A stretch of DNA of 64,000 nucleotides from Hirudinaria manillensis. Lineage: Eukaryota > Annelida > Clitellata > Hirudinida > Hirudinidae. Both the position numbers and the translations under genes were made by a program. Numbering within the stretch: position 1 is the stretch's first letter; each line of letters opens with the position of its first letter. The stretch is from contig CM067527.1 in NCBI GenBank assembly GCA_034509925.1, forward strand, positions 3,110,001-3,174,000. The letters run 5' to 3'. Positions 1 through 14,752 of the stretch are shown here, in pieces. The notes below the pieces were generated by a model, which saw only the letters and a program-made list of their open reading frames with translations, was not told the origin of the DNA and searched no databases.

Positions 1-1227
1 CTCTTGCTCCGAAATAATTATTAACCAAGCATTAGGTAAATAATAATTATAACCTTTCGATATATTTCAGCTGAATTATCATTAAAATTTATTTAATTAA
101 TTAATTAAATTTAATTAAATCATTATTTGTATTTAAAAAAAAAATATTCTTCTTGTAATTATATAATAAATATTAGTAAACAGTTGTATTATAATTGAGA
201 AATAGTATGTACAATATATTATTAATATTATTACTATTGTTATAAATATATTTATAAATAATAATAGTGTTAATTGTAATATTAAAAATTATTATAAACG
301 CTTTAATTGAAGATGGATTGAAAGAAATATAATTTGTTAACAATTGATATTATTATTTTTAGTCATGTTAATAACATGTGGCTTATTATTATTATTATTA
401 TTTTGACAATTATTGATTTATGCACCTAATATTTTATTTATATCTGAAAATAAATTCAAATATTGTCTTTATTAAGGTTGCAGGGATATTTCTCCATGTT
501 TTTTGTTTCAATATTTAATAAAAATATTATTCGTTAATGAAATAAATATTGGAAATTATGATAATATTGTTATTATTATGACTAAAATATTAAAAATTAT
601 TAATATTAATGTCGTACTGATATTCTTGAAACGAGTAATGCTATTAAAAACTTCTGTTGTTTCTCTCTCCTTCCTTCACTCAATCCTTTCTTTCATCCAT
701 TCAGAATTTCCAGAATTAAAATCTAAAATGCCGAAAATGTTTTAAAAACAAGCGAAAAATAAATCAAATGATAAAAGGAGAATGATTTTAAATAATCAAT
801 TTTCAGCCACTAGAAAGTCGTTGCTGGTCACAAAAAAAAATACATTTGTCCTTGGATCTTCCATGGTGACGACGATGATGATAATGATGATTATGATGGA
901 GATGACGACGACGACGATGGTGACAACGATGACGCTGACAGCGATGATGATAACGAAGACATTTTTCCAACAGGAACAAGAACAACAACATCATCATCAT
1001 CATCATCCTCAACAACAACAACATCATCATCATCACCAACAGCAACAACAACAACAACAATAATTGAACAACATTGAAAATAAAAATTGAAATTCGATTT
1101 TAAAACAAAGAAACCTCGTCCCTGCGCACTCAACAACAATTCGAAAAAAGTATTTTTAGAATGGAATTCCACATGGAGACCGAGTGACGTCAGTGTAAAC
1201 TGACACCTGCTGGAAATTTGGCGTTGG

Positions 1228-1285
<58 letters not shown>

Positions 1286-1690
1286 TACTATTAAATGATA
1301 ACCACCATCATCGTCATTATACCATTAATATCTATAATCGTAACTTTTTATGTAATAATAGAAAAGATAAATTTATTATTATAATAAATATTATAAATAT
1401 TATAATTATAATAATAATTATTATTATTGTTACATTTTTTAAGTCATTATCAATGTGGCCGATGAATAACCGAATCATCGTCTATATTATTGAGTGCAAC
1501 CACTTAAAATATTTCTTTTAATTTAAATTTTAATTCAAATATCGACGTCTGTTAATTGTAACTTCACGGTTGTTGTTCACTTTTCATCGATTCCCTGGTC
1601 ACGTGAATGCCACGCGTATGTTTTGAAAAGCGAATTTCAACCTAAAATCATCGATCCAACTGAGTCAGAATTTGCCGCGACCAACTCCCG
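1..1690. other. AT-rich upstream region without a supported gene
   Basis: I see no gene here. The stretch is very AT-rich, with short AAT/ATT runs. At about 850-1060 there is a low-complexity block of GAT/GAC followed by CAT and CAA triplets, which is open in several frames on both strands and so carries no coding evidence. A (AAT)n microsatellite occupies 1228-1281. The right end leads into the promoter and non-coding 5' exons of the mucin-like gene. Confidence 0.6.
1228..1281. repeat. (AAT)n microsatellite
   Basis: About 18 uninterrupted AAT units. It is the first of several AAT/ATT tracts in the window. Confidence 0.95.
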
Positions 1691-1697
1691 GGAAAGG

Positions 1698-1704
1698 TAT
1701 AAAA
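1698..1704 (+). promoter_or_regulatory. TATA box, probable promoter of the vWD/mucin-like gene
   Basis: TATAAAA preceded by a GC-richer patch, about 390 bases upstream of the start codon at 2094. Downstream there are plausible untranslated-exon splice sites: a donor near 1758 (GAG then GTTTGC), an acceptor near 1853 (TTCCACAG), and an acceptor near 2059 (TCTTCCAG) just before the first coding exon. The 5' leader is therefore probably split by at least one intron. The position is seen; the promoter role is inferred. Confidence 0.5.
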
Positions 1705-2093
1705 TTGGCTCTGAAAGTCACTATTGCATCTTCTCTTCGGTCAATTCTCTGATTGAGGTTTGCCTTGTCTTTGCGGTTCTCAGTGTAATTATTACGAATA
1801 ATAATAATAATAATATTTGTTAACCGTAATTTATTTTTGTTTCTATTCCACAGGATACTTGGCAATTGGGAGAGGAATTTGTCGATACCCAAGTTACTGC
1901 TGCTACTGACAGGTAGCCAGTCTTTTTGCCCGGGTTCCATCGTGTCGTCGTGCATAGCTAGTCTTCAGAAGTCGTCTTCTCTTTTTAAGAGACGGAGAAT
2001 TATTTGTGATATTAGTTTTTATTTATAAATATTAATTTAATGTTATTTTTTCTTCCAGCCGATTGCAAACGGAAGTCGTCTCTGAGAGCAGAA

Positions 2094-5000
2094 ATGAAGT
2101 GGGCCTGTCTGATTGTCGCTTTGATGGCGACGTGCTGCCTGGCCTATGACGAAGGTTCTTCGCAATTGTTTCTAGAAATTATGCCCCAATTTTTCTCTTA
2201 TCTTAGTAATTATAATATACATATATAATTATAATAATAATAATATTTTATTTTCCATTACGCAGCAATCTGTCGTTGTTTCGGAGATCCTCACTGCATC
2301 ACCTTCGACAATCAACGAATCAGTTACCAGGGCACCTGTCCTTACCTGATGGTGTCGAACGAAAACGCTCTGACACCCGACTTCGAGATCCGAGCCACGA
2401 ACATCTTTCCATCGTTCGGACAGAAGTTCTCCTACATCGGCCAACTGGACATCGATTTCGAAGGCTTCCGCGTCAGCATCAGACAGATGTCGCCGTCTTC
2501 TAACGGACCGGTTGAAGTCTTCGTACGTGTCGTCGGTCGTTCGCCAAGCATTTTGATCTAACTAATGTTGCGAGCATTGTTTGCCTAGTTCTGCATTAAG
2601 TAGGAAGAGTATTAAATTTATTTATTTATTTATTTACCATAGCTCCAGGACTTCAAGGTGAACTTGCCCTATATGCACCGAGAGTTCAGACTGCTGAACA
2701 CGCCGACGTCGGCAAAACTGGTCACCAACTTTGGACTGGAAGTGGAACTGACTCGAAACTGGTACGCCTCGATCAACATCAGCAATGAAGCCAGCGTCGA
2801 GAAGACGTTCAAATTGAGAGGATTCTGTGGAAACTGCAACGGATTCGAAGAGGACGATCTGATGACGAGTGACGGTGAATACGTTGGAGACCGTGATGAT
2901 CCAGGAGCGGAAATTGGAAACAGTTACATCATGGAGGAGACGTGAGGATATTATTTGTTTGTTTGTTTTGTCGGTCGGTTGTTTGTCTGTCTGTTTGTTG
3001 GTTTATTTGGTTGGTTGGTCGGTCGGTCGGTCGGTTGTTTGGCTGGTTAATGGGTTGGTTGGAATGGTAAGGTGCATATTTTAGTGGTTGTTTCCAGAAG
3101 TACTTTTTTGTTTGTTGGTATCTATTGCAGTAGTGACCTATATAAATTGTTATGCGGACAATCTTTTGAACATAGTCTTTTTGCCGTTTTTATTACGTTT
3201 ATGGGGAAGATTGATTAGTTGGCAATTATAAAATAGTTATGCAGCTTAGGTCTGTTTTTCTTATTGCACCCCCCAAAAGCCAATTTAATACATTAGTTTA
3301 AATAAAGTTTAATTAATATTTTTTAATTCAGAGACGAATGTTACAAACCGGAATCATCTCCAGTGTCTGAATGTCCCGAATCAACCATCAGGGAGAGGAA
3401 TGAGGCTCTTGAACTGTGCAAAAGAATTTCAGGATCCAAGTCTTTCAGGTTTAGTTATCGTTTCCATTCAGAATGCTAGTCTACGGGTAATCATAATGAC
3501 TGGTGCCTACTGCGAATGAATTATAAATTTAGTATATTAAGAATAAGTTTTTTATTCCAGAGTAGGTGAAAATCATAATATATATAATTATAATTTGTAA
3601 AACTTTAATTCTATATTTATTTTTATTCTGTCTCTGAATATTTAAATAAATTTTTTTTTTTCTTTATGCAGAGAATGCTTTGAATCCCAAAGAGATCCCG
3701 TAGACAGGGATTTGGTGACCGAAACATTCCAAAGACTGTGCGAATTCGACGCCCGTGCCACCTGCAGTAACATCTCGTCAGTGATGGCCGCTCTGACCCT
3801 GGCATCCATTTGTACGGAGTTGAGGACTCCTCCTGAACCCTTCTGGAGGGAAGAGCTGAACATCGGTTAGTGGGCAGTAGTGAAGCGAATGCGTCCTATT
3901 ACCTCTGATCGAGAAAAGACATTTCTCGAATAATAATAATAATAATTCAGACATTTCTCGATAGAGAAGCAACTTCTTAAGATAGTAATAGATAAATTAA
4001 ATTGGTAATTTTATAATTAAGAAATATACCGACGATACTAATTTCCACTCGTTCTACCAACAGCTTGTTCCTGTCCCGATCCTAGGATGACATGCGATCC
4101 GCCGAAAGAGGAGACATCGTGTCGCAGGACTTGCCTCGACCCCGACAATGAACAGACTCAGAAACTGTGTCGCAGCGATCCGCCAATTATCCCCGGAGAG
4201 TGCCGATGCCCCGACGATTTGGTCCTCCTCAACAACGCCTGTGTCGAGAGAAAAGAGTGCGGCTGTGTGGACAAGTCCAATGTCATCCATGACGTTAGTG
4301 GGTTTTCTTTTCCTTTTAAAATGTAGGACAAGGTCGCACCTAGTTGAAGGTCTGCATGACCTGATGGTCTCTGATTATAACGTTAGCCAATGGGCCTTTA
4401 TGGCAGCGAAGGCCTGTTTCCTGCGAAAGGGCTCACTTTATTAATCAGACATGCCTCAGAGAATATGCACTTTATTAGTTAGATATATTAACTGCACAGC
4501 CAGGTTAAACAGCTAGGTTAGGAAGGTCATAGGTTATGAAGAAAGGCGAGGCTGTTAAACATTCAATTCTTAAAAATTTTTGTTTTCAACCCGAACCCGA
4601 CTGGCAGGAGGGTAGCATTTGGCTGGAAAATAACTGCAAAATCAAGTACACCTGCAAAGACGGAAAGATTCAATTGTCGAGACACAAGTGTGAAGACAGA
4701 ACGTTCTGCTTCAACGGAGTTTGCCGTATTTATCGTTTTACGTTTACTTATACCTGTAATTTATTGCGTAGCATGAGGACTGCCTCTGCTGCGATACCAT
4801 TAAGCACCCCTGAATGGAATTAGATTTATTATATCGTTGTTGACATTACGAGCACTAAATTGGCACTTAAATATTTGTTATCCATTTATGTTTATTTATT
4901 TATTGATTTTTTTTCATTACAACAGTAAAGCAACGGCCAAAAGAAGATAACTGGGTGGAAATAGTAGGTGAGACAATGTATCAAATTGTGTAGTTATTGA

Positions 5001-8000
5001 GTTTGCACAATTCATTTAGGAAAATTTTCTAAGATGAAAACTTGAAAATGAATATTCCAGTATCTCTAGAATGCATGCTAGTCACTGAGTCAATTAAATA
5101 TAGTCATTTAAAGTTAATTAAAAGTAATAACTACAAGCTACGAGGCCCCTAGACATTCAACTGTCGCATGCGCACAAATAACTTTTATGCCTTATTTATT
5201 TATTGCATTTAGCTTAAAATATTATTTAAAATGTATATAACTTCCTTCCACAGAAGTTAAAATAATTTCCATTCAATTTCAGAATTGAATCCAAAGTTTC
5301 GTCACAATCACGAAGTAACGCCTCACGAATGTGACCATCACAGACCGACAACAGTTACAACAGAAGAACAGACAACATCCACACCTGAAGTGACAACAAC
5401 CGAAGAAGAGACAACAACTGTCACCACTGAAGACAACACATCAGAGTGCACTACTGAAGAAGAAACAACACTTGAAGAAAAGACCACATCTAGGCTAGGA
5501 CCTGATGAATACATAACTGAAGAAGTGACAACAGAGTGTACCGACACTGAAGAAGAGACCACGGAGCCGGAATACACACCGATCGAGGAAGAATGTGATA
5601 TTGAAGAAGAAACAACAACGGAGGAAGTGGAAACAGAATGTATTACTGAAGAAGAGACTACACCTGAAGAAGAGACCACACCTGAAGAAGAAACCACACC
5701 TGAGGACGAGACTACACCTGAAGAGGAAACCACACCCGAAGAGGAAACCACACCTGAAGAGGAAACCACACCTGAAGAGGAAACCACACCTGAGGAAGAG
5801 ACTACAATCCCGATAGGACCTGATGCATACCAATCAACTGAGCCAACCGAATGTACTACTGAAGAAGAGACCACGACTACAGAATTCAAACCAACCGAGG
5901 AAGAGCCAACAGAATGTCCTACCGAAGAAGAAACTACACCTGAAGAAGAGACCACACCTGAAGAAGAGACCACACCTGAAGAAGAAACCACACCTGAAGA
6001 AGAGACCACACCTGAAGAAGAAACCACACCTGAAGAAGAGACCACACCTGAAGAGGAAACCACACCTGATGAAGAAACCACACCTGAAGAGGAAACCACA
6101 CCTGAGGAAGAGACTACACCTGAAGAAGAAACCACACCTGAAGAAGAGACCACACCTGAAGAGGAAACCACACCTGAAGAAGAGACCACACCTGAAGAGG
6201 AAACCACACCTGAAGAAGCGACCACACCTGAGGATGAAACCACACCTGAGGAAGAAACCACACCTGAGGAAGGGACTACAGTCCCGATAGGACCTGATGC
6301 ATACCAATCAACTGAGCCAACCGATTGTACTACTGAAGAAGAGACCACGACTACAGAATTCAAACCAACCGAGGAAGAGCCAACAGAATGTCCTACCGAA
6401 GAAGAAACTACACCTGAAGAAGAGACCACACCTGAAGAGGAAACCACACCTGAAGAAGAAACCACACCTGAAGAGGAAACCACACCTGAGGAAGAGACTA
6501 CACCTGAAGAAGAAACCACACCTGAAGAAGAGACCACACCTGAAGAGGAAACCACACCTGAAGAAGCGACCACACCTGAGGATGAAACCACACCTGAGGA
6601 AGAAACTACACCTGAAGAAGGGACTACAGTCCCGATAGGACCTGATGCATACCAATCAACTGAGCCAACCGAATGTACTACTGAAGAAGAGACCACGACT
6701 ACAGAATTCAAACCAACCGAGGAAGAACCAACAGAATGTCCTACCGAAGAAGAAACTACACCTGAAGAAGAAACCACACCTGAAGGAGAGACCACACCTG
6801 AGGAAGAAACTACACCTAAGGAAGAGACCACACCTGAAGAGGAAACCACACCTGAAGAAGAAACCACACCTGAAGAGGAAACCACACCCGAAGAAGCGAC
6901 CACACCTGAGGAAGAAACCACACCTGAGGAAGAGACTACAATCTCGATAGGACCTGATGCATACGAATCAACTGAGCCAACAGAATGTACTACTGAAGAA
7001 GAGACTACAACTGAAGAAGTAGTCATTCCAACTGAGGAATGGACAACAGAATGTACCAACATTGAAGAAGACACCACGACTACAGAAGTCAAACCAACCG
7101 AGGAAGAGCCAACAGACAGTCCTATCGAAGAAGAAACTACACCTGAGGAAGAAACCACACCTGAGGAAGAAACTACACCTGAAGTAGAAACCACACCTGA
7201 AGAAGAGACTACACCTGAAGAAGAAACCACACCTGAAGAGGAAACCACACCTGAGGAAGAGACTACACCTGAAGAAGAAACCACACCTGAAGAGGAAACC
7301 ACACCTGAAGAAGAAACCACACCTGAAGAGGAAACCACACCTGAGGAAGAGACTACACCTGAAGAAGAAACCACACCTGAGGAAGAGACTACAGTCCCGA
7401 TAGGACCTGATGCATACCAATCAACTGAGCCCACAGAATGTACTACTGAAGAAGAGACTACACTTGAAGCAAAGACTACAACTGAAGAGGTAGTCATACC
7501 AACTGAGGAAGGGACAACAGAATGCATCTCCACTGAAGGAGACGAAACAACTGAGGATATCATCACGACTGAAGAAGAAACAACAACTGAAGAGGACACA
7601 ACAAATGAAAATGAGACCACCCCGATACCAATCGATTTATATCCCACAACAACTGAAAGATCCCCGCTACGTAAGGATAAACTTTCAAATTTTTCAGTAT
7701 TTCTACTTTGCCTACATATTTCTCAATGAATAATTGTTTTCCTAATTATTTCTCATTTCTGAATTCATCTGGTTTACTGTTATTTTATATTTCAGAAACA
7801 TGCGAGTTCCTTGGTCTGAGTCATTCTCACTTCAGTACGTTCGATTCTCAAACTCTGGAATACAAGGGAACTTGTAGGTTCATATTGGCGATGAGCCAAA
7901 GGTCGACGTCACCTGAATTCAAGGTCATGGCTGTGAACTTCTTGCCTTCCATTGACTCTAACGAGATTCCTCTCGTCGGACGTGTGGATACGTTCCTGGA

Positions 8001-9640
8001 TGGTTTTGAAATCAGCATGAGACAACTTCAATCCACTCCCAGAGGCACTGTTCAAGTTTACGTAAGATTATTTCGTTTTAAATATAAAGTAGTAAAACTA
8101 GCTAATTTTTTTATTTGTATTTAGCCAATCTTTTTAGTTCCTTATGTATTCTGTTAGGATGCGAAGGCTCGTTTTAATCAAGCTCCATTTGTATAGCGCT
8201 TTTACGCCTGAATTCTACCCATTTGGCCAACTGCAAATAATTTAACTAATCATGAAAATTGGTCTTTTAGGTGAACAACCGACAAGTCGACCCGACGTAT
8301 CCAAAGGCCTACGAAACGTTCAACATCTCCAGAATTGAATCTTCAGTCCGTTTGGCCACCCAATTCGGACTAGTTGTCGAACTGAGCAGCGATTGGCATG
8401 TCAAGATCGGTTTGCCAGACGAGTTCATGTCTAAAGTGACTGGATTCTGTGGAAACTATAACGGAAATTCAGAAGATGACTTGACGACTATCGACGGGAG
8501 AACGGTTTCCGGAGAAAGCGCTGGAGAAGAAATTGGCGACAGTTTCATAGACCCGGATTGGAAGGAGTGAGTGATTTCCAGTTTTCCAGTCTTGTCGAGA
8601 AACAAAGGCTTCTACGATTTTAAATTTTCGTTTTTCTTTTACCAGTTCTTCGTGCAGACAAAGAAAATATTCACAAGACGAATGTCCGGAAGGAACCGTC
8701 GAAGAAAGAAAAGAGGCTTTGGGCATATGCAAGACCGCAGAGGATATGTTCCGGTACAAAATAGAATAATATTTTATTTAGCAGCAATTATTAATAATAA
8801 TAATATTAATAATGATTTTTTTTCATTTTTAGCGACAGCAAGTGCGATGAAAATTCGAAGGAAAAGATCAGACAACTGGTCGAGGAGTGCGAATCAACGG
8901 CAAAAGAAACCTGCAAAATGCACTCGGTGATGACGTTCATCAAGAAGATGGTCGCAACCTGTCCAATGGAGAAAGTTGGTTCATTGATCAGACAAACTCC
9001 GAGGCGTATGTTGAACTGTTGAACCACTTACTTTCCCAATTATGATTATATCTTTAATTATCAGTCATTACTTATTAATTTCATTACATTAACGTTATTA
9101 ATTTAATCACTTGTAATTACTTTTAACGATCATCGCTTCTACTAAGTATATTAACTTGAAATTATTGCTCGTATTATTTTCAGCTTGTTACTGCCCGGAT
9201 CCCAGAATGGTTTGCAGACCGTCAGACCCGTCCAAATGTCCGAGGACTTGCCTCAACCCCGAAGGTGGAAAAAGCCCCCAGGATTGTCCGGAACGCCGTG
9301 CAGAAGTGGAAGAGTACGAGTGCATCTGTCCGGACGACTACGTGCTCCATAACGATGTCTGCATCAAAAGAGAGGAGTGCGGATGCCCCGACAAAGAGCG
9401 CAAAGTGGTCCACGAAGTGAGTTGCACCTCGTCGATGACTGTCCCTGATCCAGAATCCTTGTCCTTTTCAGACGCATTTGCTTAACTTTGTTTAATTTTT
9501 CCATCCTCCAGGAAGGAAGCCGCTGGTTGAACTTCGACTGCACCGTCAGGTACTGCTGCGAGGACGGAGTGATCCACGAAGAGAAGTTCTCCTGTCCTTA
9601 CCAGAGAAGATGCAGAGGAGGATTCTGCCTTTCCTACTGA
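2094..9640 (+). CDS. Secreted mucin-like protein with two vWD-C8-TIL-VWC modules around a Thr/Pro/Glu repeat domain
   Basis: Fifteen coding exons join in frame to 1636 residues: 2094-2154, 2266-2522, 2643-2941, 3332-3448, 3672-3865, 4064-4293, 4608-4725, 4926-4967, 5283-7670, 7796-8061, 8271-8566, 8646-8753, 8833-9005, 9184-9416, 9512-9640. The start gives a clear signal peptide (MKWACLIVALMATCCLA). Residues about 23-205 are a vWD domain with the CFGDPH motif and GFCGNCNG; then come C8 (about 206-309), TIL (about 310-386) and a short VWC-like domain (to about 425). Exon 9 encodes residues 440-1235, dominated by TTPEEE hexapeptides. The second module repeats the same domains to the stop. Thr-rich repeats between vWD units are typical of gel-forming mucins and related matrix proteins; the dense Glu suggests a polyanionic, cation-binding secreted polymer (inference). 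The second vWD reads GLSHSH in place of GDPH. Exon edges in the 4600-5000 part are the least certain. Confidence 0.9.
5640..7400 (+). repeat. 18-bp coding tandem repeat (TTPEEE) with higher-order blocks
   Basis: Most of exon 9 of the vWD gene is an 18-bp unit encoding Thr-Thr-Pro-Glu-Glu-Glu, with variants such as PEDE, PEEA, PDEE and PEVE. The runs are interrupted by a recurring non-repeat linker (GPDAYQSTEPTECTTEEET, often with an FKPTEEEPTECPTEEE part). The linker's TGATGCATAC (TGATGCATAC or its close variant) begins at 5821, 6295, 6643, 6955 and 7408. The spacings are 474, 348, 312 and 453 bp. The first three differ by multiples of 18, so blocks were copied whole and then changed in unit number. 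Each linker supplies Cys residues that could cross-link. Confidence 0.95.
8187..8199 (+). repeat. Dispersed short motif ATTTGTATAGCGC, copy 1
   Basis: An ATTTGTATAGCGC word in an intron of the vWD gene. The same 13 bases occur at 24857-24869, and a shorter relative (CTATAGCGCC) near 44094-44103. Such a shared word in otherwise unrelated non-coding DNA suggests remnants of a dispersed repeat family. The family is not identified. Confidence 0.4.
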
Positions 9641-9757
9641 GCCAACGACCCACCGGAATACGAACATCGATTCTTCAACACGGCACATGGATTTTGGAAA
9701 AGACTTCAAATTGAAGTTCTAACTTTGGTCAATTCCATTTATCCTCTTTTGGAATGG

Positions 9758-9763
9758 AATAAA
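9758..9763 (+). promoter_or_regulatory. Polyadenylation signal of the vWD/mucin-like gene
   Basis: AATAAA 118 bases after the stop codon ending at 9640, with no further open frame in between. The remaining bases up to 10128 separate this gene from the convergent light-chain gene and hold nothing else I can support. Confidence 0.7.
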
Positions 9764-10128
9764 TTCGTCGCAACTCAACTTTGGCATTTGTCCACTTGAC
9801 TTATCGCGTAGCTTTTGTATAAGGGCGTATAAGGTAGTTGGCTGGCTAGCTATTGGTTGATTTATTGAAGCAACACTTGGGTTGGAACTTCCAATTTGGA
9901 AAACACTTAGTCATGAAAGAAGTCTACAATTAGGAATAACAAACTACAACTGCTTTTTTTTAAATCTCCACAAACAAAGCCTGGAACTTTTGCAAAATTA
10001 AATTCTTTTAAGCAGCACCAACATCATTGATAACTTGTACCAATAGTTCCAAAATAAAATGTACTCGATTAATTCATTCTAAAACATTCAAGCAATTTTC
10101 TACTCGTCTTCAATTCTTTGCCCTCGTC

Positions 10129-12429
<2,301 letters not shown>

Positions 12430-12556
12430 CTATTTAAAACAAAATAATAAAAAAAATTCTTTTAAAAAGTAAAAAGACAACTTGCAGATGTTGTTGATGT
12501 TCAAATGTGTCGAAAGATTTTCCATGCTTTTTAATCGTAGTTTATTTGCTCGTACG

Positions 12557-12692
12557 TTCAACATTTGTTTCAGCAACATGTTATTTGCAACATTTGTTCC
12601 AGCAACATGTTGTTTGCAATATCTGTACCAGCAACATGTTGTGTACAACATTCGTTCCAACAACATATTATTTGCAACATTATTTCCAACAA
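12557..12692. repeat. Tandem repeat of about 33 bp, four diverged copies
   Basis: The core GCAACATGTT, followed by a TTTGCAACATTTGTTCCA-like part, recurs about every 30-36 bp, four times, with growing divergence to the right. It lies just upstream (on the minus strand) of the first located exon of the light-chain gene, so it falls in that gene's 5' intron or promoter region. Confidence 0.75.
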
Positions 12693-14380
12693 CCGATATT
12701 TCTTAAATACTCCCTTGGTGGCAGTACTTCTCAACAGAACAACATGTTTTGAGATTTCGCCGGAGTTCCGAACGAACTACAAACAACTTTTATTTGGAGG
12801 GAAGTAACTATTTTTTTTGGAAAATGAAGGAGAAAATATTTTCCTTTTTCCGTCAGAAAGATACAAACTGGTATTTGAAAACACAGCTGCATATCATCCT
12901 TCAATAATTGCTCACTTTAAACTTATTCCTTATCTGAACTAAATAATTCGCTATAATAACAAATAATAAAACATTATTTGTTCCAACAGGTTTTGATAAA
13001 ATTAATATCTCTTCGTGGATTGCCCTTAGATTTAAGGCATAAAAAATTAAACACATAAACAGGTTAAAAAAAAAAGAAACAGAAAAGAAAAGTTAAGCGC
13101 TACACAAGTGCCATTTCTAAAGACGCTTTTAATTCGGCACTTGAAGTAATAATAAATCCACTCCATCTTTTTTATTTGTTTGTTCTACGCCTCGTCGTCG
13201 TCGTCTTCATCGTCTTCTTATTTTCGGCGCAGAGTTCCAACATTTTTTTATCTTCTTCTTTCATCGCCCGCCCAGAGGTCGTGCGAAGGTGAGGAAAAAA
13301 TTCATGGAAATTGTTTTCAGAAGAGGATTTCAAAGACAGAAGCTGCCGTTGACCTTCGAAAGTGGATTCGTGGATAGAGGACCATTCCATCGTACTACCC
13401 CTCGATCGTCCCTAGATCTACTGGAGGATTCGGATCCGGGAGGTCGTGCCAATCTCCTCTCTCGGATCAAGGGAAAGGCACATTTAATCTTCAGATTTAT
13501 TTTAATGTTTATTCGATTAGAAACTAAACGCATTCCTTGAAATTGACGTCACTTCAAGAAAAAATACTTGAAATACAAAGCAAAACTGCTCGAAATGAAA
13601 CGGTTAAAAAAATTGAATATCTGAATACATATCCCCGGACCAGTCCACCCTCTCCCCTCACCCCAAGTTTTCCAGATCCGCCACCGGATTCAATTGGTTA
13701 TCAATTAGTTATAAATTACTTGGGAGAATCACGGAGATATTTTTGTGGATTCGTCTCGATCATTGTTCACCTGAACAAACAAGGCTTTAAAACAACGTTC
13801 TTATAAAACCGTTTCGTTGTTTACGTCTTTTCAGAATGTTTTTCTGATGCATTTTTATACGAATAAAGAGATCCAATATTCATCATTTGAGACAGACAAG
13901 TCTGTTATAAACGATGCGCCTATTGTTAAGTGGTCCAAATAAATTACTTCCAGAACTGTCAGAACCGAGTAAAATTATATCGTAATTGAAATTATGACAC
14001 TTGTATGGGGTACGCATTATTTAGAAAATTATTTGGAATAATATACTCGCCGTATTTATATCACAGATAATATTACATTACAGAAGTATATTACTCGGGG
14101 CTGATGTCATCTTTGATAGCATCGCTGTGATCGACTGATCAGACTTATTAAATAATTATAATTATTAATTAAATATACTTATTAATTTATTAAAACCTTG
14201 AATAATATATAATAATATAATTTGAAATTAGTATCTTTAATTCCTCTGTTCTCAGAAGTTTTCATAAATTAAACAATTAGTCACAAATATTAACAAATAT
14301 TGTTAACCCAACAATCTTAAATATCAAATTAATCAAGAGCTTTAGAAGTCTATTCCTACAAAGTAGACAAAGACTTTGAC

Positions 14381-14752
<372 letters not shown>

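Noticed and set aside
782-1172. Frames rich in Met/Thr, His/Gln, or Val/Asp upstream of the mucin-like gene
   Set aside because: Triplet repeats (GAT, GAC, CAT, CAA) are open in several frames on both strands; no splice sites or conserved sequence support a gene.
5595-7420. Several Lys/His/Pro-rich and Cys/Phe-rich frames in the same exon
   Set aside because: Other-frame readings of the same 18-bp repeat.
5338-7647. A 769-codon open frame on the minus strand opposite the Thr/Glu exon
   Set aside because: It is the mirror of the 18-bp coding repeat; a repeat with no stop in that frame is open throughout by construction. The plus strand has the domains, splice sites and signal peptide.
13172-13540. 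A coding exon on one or other strand
   Set aside because: Both strands are open for 60-80 codons, no family is recognised, and splice signals do not decide between them.
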